Source: Ptychodera flava
Taxonomy: Eukaryota; Hemichordata; Enteropneusta; Ptychoderidae
DNA length: 64,000 nucleotides
NCBI RefSeq assembly: GCF_041260155.1
Contig: NC_091936.1
Coordinates: forward strand, 43,932,930 to 43,996,929
Direction: 5' to 3'
The notes under the pieces were generated by a model that made no database searches, was not told the origin of the DNA, and worked only from the letters and a program-made list of their open reading frames with translations. Of this stretch, positions 1 through 12,475 are shown piece after piece. Position numbers and translations under genes: made by a program. Each line of letters opens with the position of its first letter. Positions within the stretch are counted from its first letter, which is position 1.

Positions 1-40
1 GCAAAATTTTCATTTTGTGAGTGTATAATATCCGTTGGTG

Positions 41-46
<6 letters not shown>

Positions 47-118
<72 letters not shown>
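47..118. repeat. (AT)n microsatellite
   Basis: An essentially pure AT dinucleotide tract of about 70 bases, running directly into a short GT/TACA transition and then a tetranucleotide array. Open frames through it are repeat artefacts. Confidence 0.98.
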
Positions 119-130
<12 letters not shown>

Positions 131-163
131 ATACACATGTGTGTACATACGTACGTACTTATG

Positions 164-362
164 TACGTACATACATACATACATAGATACATACATACAT
201 ACATACATACATACATACATACATACATACATACATACATACATACATACATACATACATACATACACACACACATACACACATACACACACACATACAT
301 ACATACATACATACATACATACATACATACATACATACATACATACATACATACATACATAA
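164..362. repeat. (ATAC)n tetranucleotide microsatellite with internal CA-rich block
   Basis: About 200 bases of ATAC units, interrupted near 265-294 by a CA/CACATA block. Long frames on both strands (Tyr-Val-Cys or Ile-His-Thr patterns) are translations of the repeat and not proteins. Confidence 0.98.
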
Positions 363-379
363 ATAAATACAACATAACA

Positions 380-1490
380 GATTTTCGGACTCTCCATCTT
401 TAGTGATACTTCTTTGATCTACCTCTTGAGATAGCTCGTTAGAACTCATGGAGTAAATGAAGTTTTCTTAATGAAAATCGAAAATTAATTTTTCCCCATA
501 GATTTATCACATGGACGGCGGCCATGTTGAATTCCAAGTCTGTCAGTATTAGGCAGTTTTTCTTTACAACCAAGGTTTGCACGATGACTACTGATTTTTA
601 TCGTTAATTTAGAAAGGGAATGGTTTAGAGTTCCCTAACGGAAACTCTAAGCAAACTTTAAGTCTTTCAATTTCCAGGCGCGTGCTACCATGGTAGACTT
701 ATCCAGTAAAGGCGTTAGGAGAATTTCAAGCACCAGTAATGCTAACCTTTGATGTGTTTTCGCTAGTTTTGTTTTTAATGTCGACCATAAATTCTTGTTC
801 CACTTCCCCAAAGCATGTTGAGATAAACAGTATTCTACCAGTATCAACCCAGCCTGTACATGTGTAAGCTGCGATGTTATTGTTGACAAGTGAATTCTGG
901 TCCGGCCTAGAATTCATTTAATGTAAATAATAACAATATGTTTTACACATCTAGACGCTATGTTGATAAGCTTAATAGTGAGTGTTTCAACGTTCGTCTC
1001 GGAGTAGAATAAGGTCTTGCAATTGACATACAAAATAAAAATCATGAAAAAATCATGAAATCACCTTTACTGGTCCTTCAGAGACCACTTTGCTTTCAGT
1101 TCCCTTTAAGGCCAAAGAAAGGCACATAACTGTGTTTCTGGTAACCCGACCTAACCTCGTTAAAACCCTCTGTCCCTGAACTTGTCTAAAAAAACATTTT
1201 GAAAAAATGTGCATTATTTTGTCAAACTTTGATTTTTTTGTTTTGGTTGTAGATAATCATGAAATAAAAATGACAAAAATTCCTGACCGACCGACCAACC
1301 TACCCTACTTCATGAAAGTCATGTTATAAATGGAAACACAATTTTGCACTATGGCAGTTCAGCCACTGAAAACAGCCTGGTTTCCACAGTAATTACTGAC
1401 TGACAAACACACAGAGGACGCCGGAGATCAGTAAAATGTATTTCTTTGAAACAGAGTTATGTGAGTGTGCAATACAGGGACACTGTCTCT
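380..1490. other. Non-genic; holds copies of two interspersed repeat families
   Basis: No coding exon is supported. Bases about 470-640 resemble segments at 14.81-15.06 kb and 34.60-34.77 kb (shared blocks: CCCATAGA, ACTTTGCAC, then TTGGTAAGAGAAT in the longer copies). Bases about 800-1020 resemble 21.89-22.09 kb and 36.01-36.20 kb (shared blocks: GCATGTTGA, ATTCATTT, TTTACACAT). Confidence 0.5.
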
Positions 1491-1494
1491 GGAG

Positions 1495-1705
1495 GCACCA
1501 TAGGGGCAGTGGTTAGGGTACCACCAGTCTCACAGTTAGAGGATGGAGAGTTCGAGATTCTTACACGGCGTAGAGCAAGCTAACTTTACTCCTCATTGCT
1601 CCATTGGGTTGTGTTATGGGCACCTCATCCTGTAATTGGGCGTTCGCTTGTTGGATTGAATAAAAAAATTGAAAAACAAACAATAAAAGACAAAAAACAA
1701 AAAAC
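1495..1705 (+). mobile_element. Candidate tRNA-derived SINE
   Basis: Bases 1503-1570 resemble a degenerate tRNA gene: an A-box-like GGCAGTGGTTAGGGTACC is followed about 35 bases later by a B-box-like GAGTTCGAGATTC. A non-tRNA body of about 90 bases follows, then an A-rich tail at about 1660-1705. That order (tRNA-like head, body, A-rich 3' end) is typical of SINEs. The head is too degenerate for a working tRNA. Other family members were not located in this window, so the call rests on architecture. Confidence 0.45.
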
Positions 1706-2306
1706 CTGCACGCTTCACTGTGTGTCCAATCTCTGATGTATAGGTAAAAAATTTGAAAGATCACCTCTTAACTGAACATTGCAACACAATGAATACTCTT
1801 CAATGCTGTCTGTATTGCGTCTGGTTTCAAAACTGTCATTCAAATTTATTTTCGCTTCGTAAGTTTGAACAAACACAAAATCTTTCAAAAATTTCATCAA
1901 TAATCATAAATAGTAATCACAAAGAAACACAAACAATTTATAAAGAAAACAAGGGGTAAGCCACAACAGTATAGGTTATATTCACAAACTTTCAGAATGT
2001 ATCTGTAAGAATATTCAAAAATATACACTTCGTCATTAACCTTGAAATATCCGTGTTGACCTATCCCTACGATGCTTTGACATCTTCCAGATAAATATTT
2101 CAAAAGAAGTCCTTGATCAAAACGTGTAGATAAGCGATGATCTTTTATTCTTTTGAAAAAAATCGCTTTAGACTTTGTAAATATCTTTTCAATTTTTATT
2201 CAGTAGGTTTTGAGGTCAAGTTTAATTACTATATCAAAACGTATTTATATCATAGACGCGAGATGAACGCTCACAACATATAAATATAATTCACACACAT
2301 TTTAAG
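1706..2306. other. No recognisable feature
   Basis: AT-rich DNA with only short chance frames; no splice-flanked exon or repeat was recognised. Confidence 0.5.
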
Positions 2307-2337
<31 letters not shown>

Positions 2338-2417
2338 TGTATGTATGTATGTATGTATGTATTATGTATGTATTATGTATGTATGTATGTATGTATGTAT
2401 GTATGTATGTATGTATG
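2307..2417. repeat. (ATGT)n microsatellite
   Basis: A tetranucleotide tract of about 110 bases with two imperfect units near 2360-2375. It is the complement of the motif in the array at 164-362. Confidence 0.97.
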
Positions 2418-2493
2418 GTAGTAGGTAGGAAACTACGTATACAAACTATATATGAGTGTATATATGACATACATATTATATTTATATACACAC

Positions 2494-2508
2494 ATATATA
2501 TATATTAT

Positions 2509-2576
<68 letters not shown>
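2494..2576. repeat. (TA)n microsatellite
   Basis: A TA dinucleotide tract of about 80 bases with a few TT/AA interruptions near its start. Confidence 0.97.
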
Positions 2577-2579
<3 letters not shown>

Positions 2580-2879
2580 AACGAAATTGATGTCGCGCCA
2601 AGAAAAATCGAACGACTTGACTTTTTTCTTCTCACAAATGCCGATGTTTCTGATTGTAAAATTTAATGTTTCTAATTATGAAAAAATATAACCATAGTTC
2701 TTTATTTGATAACAAATGAAATGCAATTTTTGGCTTTCGGTCGTTAGTTTCGATTTGAAAACTGAAATCAGAAACTGAATTAAAATCGACGAACCAGAAA
2801 GTCTTATTTATAGTGGGTATATCATGAAGTTTTCTAGATATGAAACGAACAACAGCACGGCATGTACCCACTTACAGAA

Positions 2880-3138
2880 CATAAATTTGAGCAGGTCAGA
2901 TCACGGTACGGTACTTGGCACGATCGAACTTTGCACGGATATACCATCTCGCTAAAATCATTCTCTTCAATCGGCTTGCCCAGTGACGCCGCTGAAGCAC
3001 TTGAAACAGTGTGTTCTGAACATCTGAAAGACGTTTCGTGTGTGTCTTCTGATCGCTGGTATAGCATACATCCAAATGATAGGATCGAGGGCCGCTGGAA
3101 TATACGCCAGTACCATGGCCAAGACCCGCAGTTCAGAA
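2880..3138 (+). CDS. Possible internal exon of an unrecognised gene
   Basis: An open frame of about 86 codons lies between a plausible acceptor (CACTTACAG) and a plausible donor (AGAAG then GTATTC). The conceptual peptide is compositionally balanced, with 2 Cys and 4 Trp-containing segments such as RYGTWHD and DRWYSIHPNDRIEGRW. That is unlike the low-complexity or stop-rich shadows around it. No family is recognised; a distant hemopexin-like repeat is conceivable but unsupported. No partner exon was found, so this may be chance or a gene remnant. Confidence 0.25.
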
Positions 3139-3423
3139 GGTATTCCTGGAAAAATAAAAATATAAAGTCAAGATAGTAGGATTTTTATGAACGTAAATGT
3201 TTATTAGCAAAAAAATATGAAATAGTTGAATTGACGAGAATTTATATGAGAAATACCGTTTTAGTTTGTTCAGGGAGACGACGGTACTAGAGACCGGGGT
3301 AGGACAGGCACTTGACGAGCCGGTAGACAACAGGGACTAACTTCTGAAGGCATCACTCAAAAGTACTGATTGTGATTGAATAGTTTGCGTACATACCGTA
3401 CATCGCTTCATACAAATACGTCT

Positions 3424-3540
3424 GTACCTTCATGAGCCCCCAACCCACCCTGATACCTTCATGAGCCCCCCACCCACCCCGATACCTTCATGAGCCCCCA
3501 CCCCACCCCGATACCTTCATGAGCGCCCACCCACACCCCG
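3424..3540. repeat. Minisatellite, about 29 bp x 4
   Basis: Four head-to-tail units of about 29 bp, each with the core TACCTTCATGAGC followed by a C-rich ACCC segment. Units differ mainly in C-run length. Confidence 0.95.
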
Positions 3541-6500
3541 TCAGATGAGCACACGTTGTTGCTGAGCTCTGTAAATTTACAAATTTCTAACTCGGTTTTT
3601 CGTTGTTGTGTCCGTATTAAGTTCTAGAGACTGTTCCTGAACGATCTACAGCATGTGTAAGTACGTTTTTTGTGAGCTCAGTAGCTGGGTTTTCCCGTTT
3701 TTAGGCTACGGCCAGGTCGGATACTCTGAACGTGGTCACCATCAACAGGTGTTACTCTGTATAAACTGAACAGACAAATTCTCCATGAGGGATAAGATCA
3801 GTGAAAATGATATTTAAGAGATTTAAGAACATTACTGATAATAATCTTAGTCAGATAAATATTCCGGTTCAGGCTTTGTTGTGTAGGAATCCCAACTGTG
3901 ATAATCAACATAATCAAGAATGTATCAAAACATTTTATGCTCTATAATATGTTTCTTTTTTCTTAAGTGTGCTTTTAATATGAAAGGATGAATTCCATGC
4001 CAACGGTCCCTGGGTGGAACGTCTGTGTGGAAGATTTTCCACGCCCATGGCAGGGCAGGGATTCTTTCAAATCATGCTGTAGCTTTGGAAGACCTTGCAA
4101 TGGTCCCATTTATAACATGAGTGTTGCGCCTGCAAATTCAAACACGCTCTCCGAGTTTGTAAGAGCAGTGAAAATAATTCCCGGACGGATGGGTATGCAG
4201 TTTCACTTCGATGCAAGGACACTAAAAGTTTCTTGAAATCTGTTCATTCAATTAATAGCATTCCGTCTACTCTGTCGTCGTCTCTTTGAGGTTGCTCTGG
4301 ACAGATTGCAAAATTAAAATTACTGAAATCATTACGCTGCCTTACTACATTCTGTAAAAATTAACAGTCATGTCATGGCTTTCTTCGCAGAACAATCTGG
4401 AAAATGACTACATCGCTAATGTTTCGGAAATTGCGCATAACAAGTAAGGAAAAAAGTTACATTGAAAATAAACTCACACTGACTGATGTTGAAACTTGTC
4501 TGAATATCTATTGTAGAAGGATTAGCCAATTTGATGGCAGATTTTTAAAACCAGTCTTAGTAAGAATACAAAATCTGTGCCTGGATTTGATTTAATTTAG
4601 CTTCGTAATGGGACATCTTAAAAGTCACAATGCTCCATGGCTAGACTGCGCAATCTCATAAAGTACCGGCGTACTTATAATGTTTAATATGTGGTCGCAG
4701 TTACTCTTAGCGCATCAGTGTCATAAAAATATTTTAAAGACATTATTATAAATTGACGTGAACATGAAGGGTTTCCGAGAGAATAAGTAAGCTTATAGGT
4801 GATGTAGTTTCAGCGTAATATAAGTAGAAATCCCATCGAACACATAGATTTATTTATTTTTCTTTCATATATACTGAAATATACAAATACACTTTTCCGT
4901 TCTTCTCCCTAAAGTGTGGCAAAGCAAACTATCCTAGTCAGCACACCACATTGCTTTTCGTATTTGATGTTATCGTCGGACATGAATTGTATTCCAGACT
5001 GAAAATCTTCCTTCCCCTTCCAACGGAAGTCGGTAACTCAGGTCACGGGATCGACTCGTCAAGGAATAGCTATTTCACGGTACAATTTTGGTTCAGAATG
5101 GCCGTATACGGCCTGATAGGGAATTTTATAGTGATTTGGATCATTTTCAGGCTTATCACCATTGTGGAAAGAAAACCTATAGTTTGGTACTGGTCGAGAA
5201 ATGTGTTGACTCCTTCACGCATGGAATCCAATTTTAAGTAGATTATTCAAGGTGAAACATATCAGGTGTATTTATCAAGCAAACTGAAAGCACACTGTAC
5301 GTACTGTGCATTGCGTTTTCATTGCAAATCCGATTCCATTCCATTACGGCATGTCAGTTGGTATAATTCTGCAGCCTGGGGAGTTTTTTATCGAATTGCT
5401 GCCATCGCCTTTCATGTTCAATGCAAATCCAGTCTATCATTAAATTTGCAATATCAAGGTTTAGGTGCAAAGTCAGAGTCAATGTGGCCATTCACGTGAC
5501 TACAAGGTTGATGAAATTTCGAAAAAATTTAAAAGTGTTGTAGACAAATGAAGAAGATGTGATATCATGAGAAAGCAGCCCGATTGACGGGCATGATACG
5601 ATGGACTACAGTCCTTCCACCCACCTGACATACCGACCAAAAGACATGCAAACAGTTACGAAGAGAGAAGAAGGCTGACAGGTAGACAGACAGACGGAGC
5701 AACGAAAAGGAAGGCAGAACAAGAAGAGATCGGCAAACAGATAGCCTCAATAGATTGATCGTGACAAACGACGTACTGAGGAAGGTAGACAATTCTACCG
5801 CGAGGCAGACAGATGACATTTTCAAATAATGGCAATATAATTGGAGTGGATACGAATAGCAGCAGGAATTGTACCTGATTGTAACTAGCGTTTATGACGT
5901 TTGTTTTTTAAACTTTTATACTTTAAAGCATCCTCGAGCCTCTGATTTAAAGTTTTCAAAAATTTTCTTTCAAAATAATTGCATGTCCTAAATAATTCAT
6001 ATAATACTGATTATAGGTTGCATTTGTTGCTCCGCGATGGTGCCATTAAATCGAATGTTTACTCGTTCAAAAAGCACGATCATCAGACACTTTAGGATAT
6101 AACCGCTCATATCTTGAAACTTTTGAACTTTTTTCCTTGGGATGTGTCAGAACAGATCTACTGCTCATGAGCTTCAAGTAGGTTTTGAAGAAATTCACCG
6201 CAAGGTGTCGCGCACTACCGTCACGAACAGAAATTTTGAAGCCAGGGGGGACGTGCGAGTAAATTCCTCATCCTTTCACGGGAACGGATTTAAAAGGAAA
6301 TAAAGCCTACACTATTTGTCGGTTTGAGTCACACAATTTATGTGCGTGCTTCTTCAAACAATACCGCGTTTTTTGTCGGTCGCATACCTCAGACACGCAC
6401 GAAGGCCAAAGTAAATCTGACTGTTCTCGTGCAGTTGAAGGTTAATTTCTCTACAACCGATATTTCTGTGTTCAATTCCGCATGTAAATTTTTCTATCCA

Positions 6501-7490
6501 CTCTTCCAGAGTATGAAGCAACGATTTGGATTTTTCAAGTTTGAAAATATGCAAAACTAACCCTTCCAAAAAGGTATCTCATATTGCTCTCGTCTTCCAT
6601 GTTTTTGTTTCTCCTGCAAGACCTAGCACGTGGCCAGAGCGGCCGATAAAATAAATGAAAATCTTGATTTCGCGTTTTGATTAGGTAACTAAATATTGCT
6701 TTAAAGAGAAACATAAAAGGGATGGCATAAAAGTTACGAAGCAAATGGCATGGTTTTATTAATCCTTTCTGTGTGTTGTAAACTGTCATCTCAAGAGCCG
6801 ACGCTATTCTTGAAAAATGTATGGGAAGGATGGGCAAATGCATACACTAGCCGTTGAAAGTGGAAAACAATTTTGCATGTTGAGGTTTAAAGTCATAAGT
6901 AAAGGAGCATTCGCTTTCAAACAGAACCTTTTTCCAAATTTAATACCAACGAATCGTATGGCTTGGTTAAACCTAATTATATTCCTAATGATAGACTTGA
7001 AGCTACGCTCCTCATTAATCGGAAATTGTCTTACAAGTACAATTTCGTCGGCGCCGCAGAGATTTTAGATAAGAAGAAAATCAAAACAACTCTATTAAAT
7101 AGAAAGCTTATAGAGTTCTGTAAAAGTCGTTGCTTTTGTTCGTGCATTTGAGCCATACAAATTACTTCAAGTCCTCAAGAACAAAGATCACGATTTGAAC
7201 TAATTTGGGATAATTGGATTTTCATATTTTTCAAATATCTCAAAAGTGTTTGGTGCCGTATAGCTAAATGTTGCGATATTACTAATAACTTATAAAATAC
7301 AAGTCTATCACTTAAAGAAAAAAGCAGATGAGCCTACATTTGCAGATTAAACCGACATAAATTCACCATCCAATTATCCCACATTATTTCCAATCATGTT
7401 AAAGTAATAATATCTGTTATAATTAGTAATAATATCATAAGAAGAAACTTAAGTAACAGATATTATTACTTTGTACTTGAAGTGATTTGT
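3541..7490. other. Long non-genic stretch with one dispersed repeat copy
   Basis: Only short open frames (up to about 100 codons) without convincing splice context or family resemblance. Bases about 5235-5380 resemble 9395-9530 (shared order: TTCAAGGTGAA, TATCAAGC, TTGCAAATCC), marking a dispersed repeat. Nothing else was recognised. Confidence 0.45.
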
Positions 7491-7491
7491 G

Positions 7492-7546
7492 ACACACACA
7501 CACACACATACATACACACACACACACACATACATACACACACACA
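7492..7546. repeat. (CA)n microsatellite with CATA interruptions
   Basis: A CA dinucleotide tract of about 55 bases broken twice by CATACATA units. A G-run lies about 110 bases downstream, near 7658-7675. Confidence 0.95.
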
Positions 7547-8566
7547 GTATTCGGACATGATGTATACGAGTTGAAGTAGCAGTCAAACCCCTTAGGATTT
7601 TGCAGCAACTGTTTGTGAAAATTCTATCCGGTTATACTGACAAGACGCATAAAGAACGGGGGGGGGGGGAGGGGGTGAACAGTCAATCGTCAAAATAATG
7701 AAAGAAAGACGTCTCCGAAATAAGGTATCGATAGTATGAAACTCAATCTTTTGGGGAAGCTCAAGATACTTTTGACCTGTACTCGATTATAGCAGATGAA
7801 AGTCTTCCTATGTGTCGCCATGTTTTGCGATAAAATCATCAAGATTACGTTAGGAGCTGAGCTGATTCCCAGTTGAAACATGGTTTGATCATCATTCCTG
7901 GTACACTGATTCTAGAATCCCTTGAGGCTGATGAGCAAATGACCTAACCTTGCTAATGCTAGTCTATATCTACGAAAGTCACGCTGCTGCACAGGTGAAT
8001 ATGAGTGAGGCCTGCAACAGCGACGCTAGAACAATTGTATCTAGCTCGGTCTGCACAAGCATCTTTACACTAGTTGATGTTTTCAAAAGCAGAGCGCAGG
8101 GGGTATTCGCTAAGAGAAGAGGATTATATACTCCTCGACTAAACAAGCGAGATAGCGTGCAAGCTACAGCATTGATGTTGCTTTACAATGACGAACAGAT
8201 AACAATAGCATCCCTACAGAATTAAACGTGAAAATAGAAGTAACCAGACCGGTGATACCAGAGAATTAGCGAATGACATCAAGTTTTCCAATATTTGAAA
8301 ATCAAATTGATGCATGACTCATGATATTTCGTGGAGAAAGCTAATATTCAGAAGAACAAAGACGCTAAACGTTGCAAAAATGGTTCTCGTGCAATCTGCC
8401 GTTCATTTGAGATGTGTATGATTATCACTGCCGCATGTTGGGCACTTAATAATTCAACAATGGCCATCATGAGATAGACCTTGCAATACACGGCAAATGT
8501 ATAGCTCGGAGGTATAGTCAGGTGCCGCCAACGAAGCTGTTCGTACAAAAAGTTGTTCGTGCGAAG

Positions 8567-8995
8567 TTTTTCAGCGGGTTGGCAAATTTCAAAACTAATC
8601 AGCGGGCGGGGAGAAAATATCGATATTTACAGCGGGCGGGGAAGAAATTTCATAACTTTCAGCGGGCGGGGAGAAAATTTTTGATAGTGGGCATCGGAAA
8701 ATACGTAGCGGGAGGGAAAAGCGGCGTGCTTAAAGAACTTGAGGAGAAATTGTTAGAGGGGAGCAATGTTCCAAGGTATACTGCTAACTGCTCGCATGGT
8801 TTTGTGTTGATCTGGGTTGCCTAGTGGGCATCTAGTTGGCAATGGGGAATTTCAGTAGTGGGGAGAGGGCAGTGGGGAGCTTGAATTGTTGTGGGCAGTG
8901 GGGAGCGAGCAGACTGTAGATACCGGAGGGCAGTGGGCGTCAAAATTCAGTGGGAGGGCACATTTTCAGTGTATACCAGTGGGAGGGCAGTTACG
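8567..8995. repeat. G-rich degenerate minisatellite
   Basis: Bases 8607-8690 hold three units of about 34 bp built on CAGCGGGCGGGGA(A)GAAAT. They are followed to about 8995 by diverged AGTGGGGAG/AGTGGGAGGGCAG units. The G-rich strand is plus. The open frame running through the first part translates the repeat (recurrent QRAGRK) and is not counted as a gene. Confidence 0.8.
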
Positions 8996-8999
8996 AACA

Positions 9000-10595
9000 G
9001 CTCTCACTTTCCCCTCCAAATTTTTGGTCAGGGTCAAAAATAAGAAAAATCAGTATATCAGCCTTCAAAACATGTTTTGTGATGATTTTGAGAAATTCAT
9101 GAAATTTACCAGTTGGCGATACCTGTATAGTTTGGGGCACGGTCAGTATGTGCCGTTACAGAGCGTAATTTCCGACTTTCCCCAAATGATGATACACCGG
9201 TCTATGTTAGCGATATTCTCAGCTGTTCAACTTTGACCTGTGTAGTTCCCCATCGGATTGAATTTCCAAAGATACCAGCGTGCTTCAGCTCACTAGAAGG
9301 GATTCACATCAGTCGGATAATAATTAAGTCATTTATCGTCTTTCAGAAACAGTTGGTTGCTGGCTGAATGACTGTTCATCCATTCATGAATGAAGTCCAA
9401 CTTTAGGTAGGATGTTCAAGGTGAATCTTTTCAGCCGTATTATCAAGCGAATTGAGAGCATATTGTAACGTGCGTCGCGTTGCATTGCAAATCCATTTTC
9501 CCTTTACCATGCGTCACATGGCAAGACTCTATTGTCATTTTAGGTCTTTATTACATGTCCGCCCCATCTTTGACTGAATTTGCATTGCTCGCATGCCAGG
9601 CTAATATTCAAAGAGGGTGTGTGTTGGGGGGGAGGGTAGGGGTATTTGATAGACTGGAGACTGTGGGTATTATACTCCTTGGTAGAACCAGTAATGCTTA
9701 TTTCGGACCTTTCGTCTTCTTAGTCGCTATGTCCATGATTTTCAAAATATTAGAAAGATATCTCCCTTGCATACGCATGGGATGGCAACCTGTTAATACC
9801 AAATTGATAAAAGAGCAAACATTCATGGAAATAAAACATCAGAAGACAAGAAATAAGATATACTGACATCCCAGGGATTGGAATCTGTCAAATTTTTGCT
9901 CCATATCATCGAGAAACCGAAGCCCACGATGGTGTCCTTTATTAAAAAGATTCAATCAGCGTTATTTCTAAACATCTCAGTGGGAGAGACCGTTGCGAGC
10001 TAGGTAAAGCCTGATCAACGCAATTCGCTATTATTGAAAGACACAAAGTTAATTATAAATTAACCGCGTGACATTTAAAGCGAGTTCATAGTGATCTCAT
10101 CATATCCTTCAGTGATTCAACGCAAACACTGTCGAAAGGATCTGCAGGCCATACAGGCGCGAAATTCTGTCAACATCTGCCTCAAAGATCACACAGATAA
10201 GCATGGAAAAAACCTCTTTGTAAAATGTAACATTTGCACTGGCAAATGAGGTTCATAACACATAACAGTATTGTTTCAAACACATGTACACTGAACGAGA
10301 TGGGTTGTTAACTGCCATTGACGGTGTGGTAAGCATGAAAACTGCACGTATTTACATATAATATTAAATGACACCGCATTTGAAAGCCAGTCCTCGAGCC
10401 CTGGCTCTTGTTGATACTGTCACGTGACGGTCTCAGTCCTTTGTTCTCAAAAGCATGTCCGGTTAATCACTTTGATACAAGAAGACACTGGTCAATATCG
10501 AGTAATGTGGGATATGATTAAAGTTAGATGGGACACATTGGTATTAACGTATAAACGTAACGCAAATATATAGGGCAACACCTTCTGTACATCAG
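9000..10595. other. Non-genic stretch; dispersed repeat copy at 9395-9530
   Basis: Contains the second copy of the repeat seen at 5235-5380 and a 128-codon chance frame at 9480-9866 that overlaps it. No exon signal was recognised. Confidence 0.4.
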
Positions 10596-10599
10596 CGAT

Positions 10600-10757
10600 T
10601 TAAAGGTAGGGGATTCGATCCCAGGGATCGAGTTTGTTCTAGTCTGTAAGAGGATTATGAAGGTATCATAGCCTTTTGTTTTCCATTGAAATTTTGATCT
10701 AGTGAGTAAATTTCCTGGCAGGACAATCTGACGCCTTAACCATGCCATTACCCGGTC
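10600..10757 (-). mobile_element. Possible tRNA-related SINE fragment
   Basis: On the minus strand an A-box-like segment (GGCATGGTTAAGGCGTCAGA, near 10745-10725) is followed by a perfect B-box-like GGGATCGAATCCCC near 10625-10610. The boxes are about 110 bases apart, longer than in a tRNA. If this is Pol III-derived, it is an insertion-bearing or rearranged copy. Confidence 0.3.
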
Positions 10758-10759
10758 CG

Positions 10760-11470
10760 ATGTGTTTGAAAGAACTTTTTTCTTATCAAAGTGTCAAGAC
10801 GTTGTAGTTAAAGACTTCAAGCAAGATATTTCATCATACAATTCAGATCAGGAGGTTCCTCACAACTTCTGAATTCCCGAATTCTTCATGTGTATGAGTC
10901 ACAATAATTAGGTTTTTTTATTTTTTTTTATTTTGTATTATTATGAATTACAGCGCAGGGTGAAATCATTTTATGCATTCGCTCATCATTCCAATAGAAA
11001 AACAAAACAAAACAAAACAAAGTATAACTAAACACGACAACAGGATGCAATAATAAAGGGTTTGACGAATGATTCTGCCGTGCGTCAGCGGTTTATGTCA
11101 AGTCTATCAACTTGGCCAAATAACCTTGGTTGCGCAGACTCGACACAAATCCGATATGCAGATCTGTTGGTACAATAGCCAAGACTAATCCGATTAGCTA
11201 TCCTCCTCCCTTCCACAGATCAAATCACATTGTGCCAGTTGCATTTAAAAAACACGGGCGATAAATTAAGAACTTATTGCATCAGTCAGTTAATAATGGA
11301 TTAATTGCACCGAATAATTGTATTGTGAAACTTTTTGTCAACAGTTATTAAAATGCATTTTCCTTTTAACGACAGGTGTTCATTTAACATCGCAACTGCA
11401 CAGCATCGTTTTTAGTTCCCAAGGACACCGTCCGGGGGGACTTATAGGTTTGGTCATGTCCGTGCGTCCG
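10760..11470. other. No recognisable gene
   Basis: AT-rich DNA with a short (AAAAC)n stretch near 10999-11020. Near 11440-11480 it passes into a CCGT-rich leader of the satellite that follows. Confidence 0.45.
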
Positions 11471-11474
11471 TCCG

Positions 11475-12475
11475 TCCGTTCACGCAGATATCTTAGAGAT
11501 GCCTGGAGCGATTTCATTCAAACCTGGTACAAGGATTACTTCATATGTCATACAGATGCAAGTCGATTTATTTTCTGATACGATCCAATATGGTCGACAG
11601 GCGGCCATTTTGTAACGATTTTTTCATGTACAGAGCCCTAACTCAGCCACTTCTCAACCGATTTTATTCAAACTTAGTACAAGGACATTGAGCTATGTCA
11701 TACATATGCACGTCGATTTGTTTTGTGATACGATTCAATATGGCCGCCAAGCGGCCATTTTCTTACGATTTTTTCATGTACAGAGCAATAACTCAGGCAT
11801 GTTTCCATCGATTTTATTCAAAGTTGGTACAAGGACATTGAACAATGTCATACATATGCACATCAATTTGTTTTGTGATACGATCTAATATGGCCGCCAG
11901 GCGGCCATTTTGTCACGATTTTTTCATGTACAGAGCCATAACTCAGGCATATCTCAACCGATTTTTTCAAAGTTGGTACAAGGACATTGACCTATGTCAT
12001 ACATATGCATATTGATTTGTTTTGTGATACGATCCAAAATGGCCGCCGTGTGGCCATTTTTTTACGATTTTCCATGTCCTGAACCATAACTCAGACATCC
12101 ACAAGCAAATTTATTCAAAGTTGGTACAAGGACATTGACTAATAGTATACATATGTACGTCGATTTGTTTCTCGATATGGTCTGATATGGTCACATGGTG
12201 GCAATTTTGTTATGGTTTTTTTCATGTCGAGGGCCACAACTCTGGCAAGTCTAAACTGATTTTATTCAAAGTTTGTACCTGGACATTGACTTATGTCATA
12301 CATATACGTGTTGATTTTTTAAACAGTAAGATCAAATATCGCTGCGTGGCGGCGATTTTGTTACGATTTTCTCATGTACTGAGCCATAACTCAGACATAT
12401 TTCCACCAGTATCATTCAAAGTTGGTACAAGGACATTGACCTATTTCATACATGCTCGTCAATTTGTTTCACGTC
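11475..12475. repeat. Tandem satellite, about 150-bp units, each with a hairpin
   Basis: About seven diverged tandem units. The landmark TTTTTTCATGTACAGAGC recurs near 11620, 11770 and 11920 (period 150), then in decayed form near 12068, 12217 and 12368. Each well-kept unit also carries GGTACAAGGACATTGA and an inverted repeat ATGGCCGC-n3-GCGGCCAT. Frames of 66-109 codons inside it repeat the same peptide and are artefacts. Confidence 0.92.

Noticed and set aside
10..449. Open frames of 80-120 codons rich in Tyr-Val-Cys-Met or His-Thr-Tyr-Ile
   Set aside because: Direct translations of AT and ATAC microsatellites; all frames stay open because the repeats lack stops. The same holds at 2291-2666, 22414-22665 and 47830-48146.
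8522..8824. 100-codon frame with recurrent QRAGRK
   Set aside because: Translation of the G-rich minisatellite.
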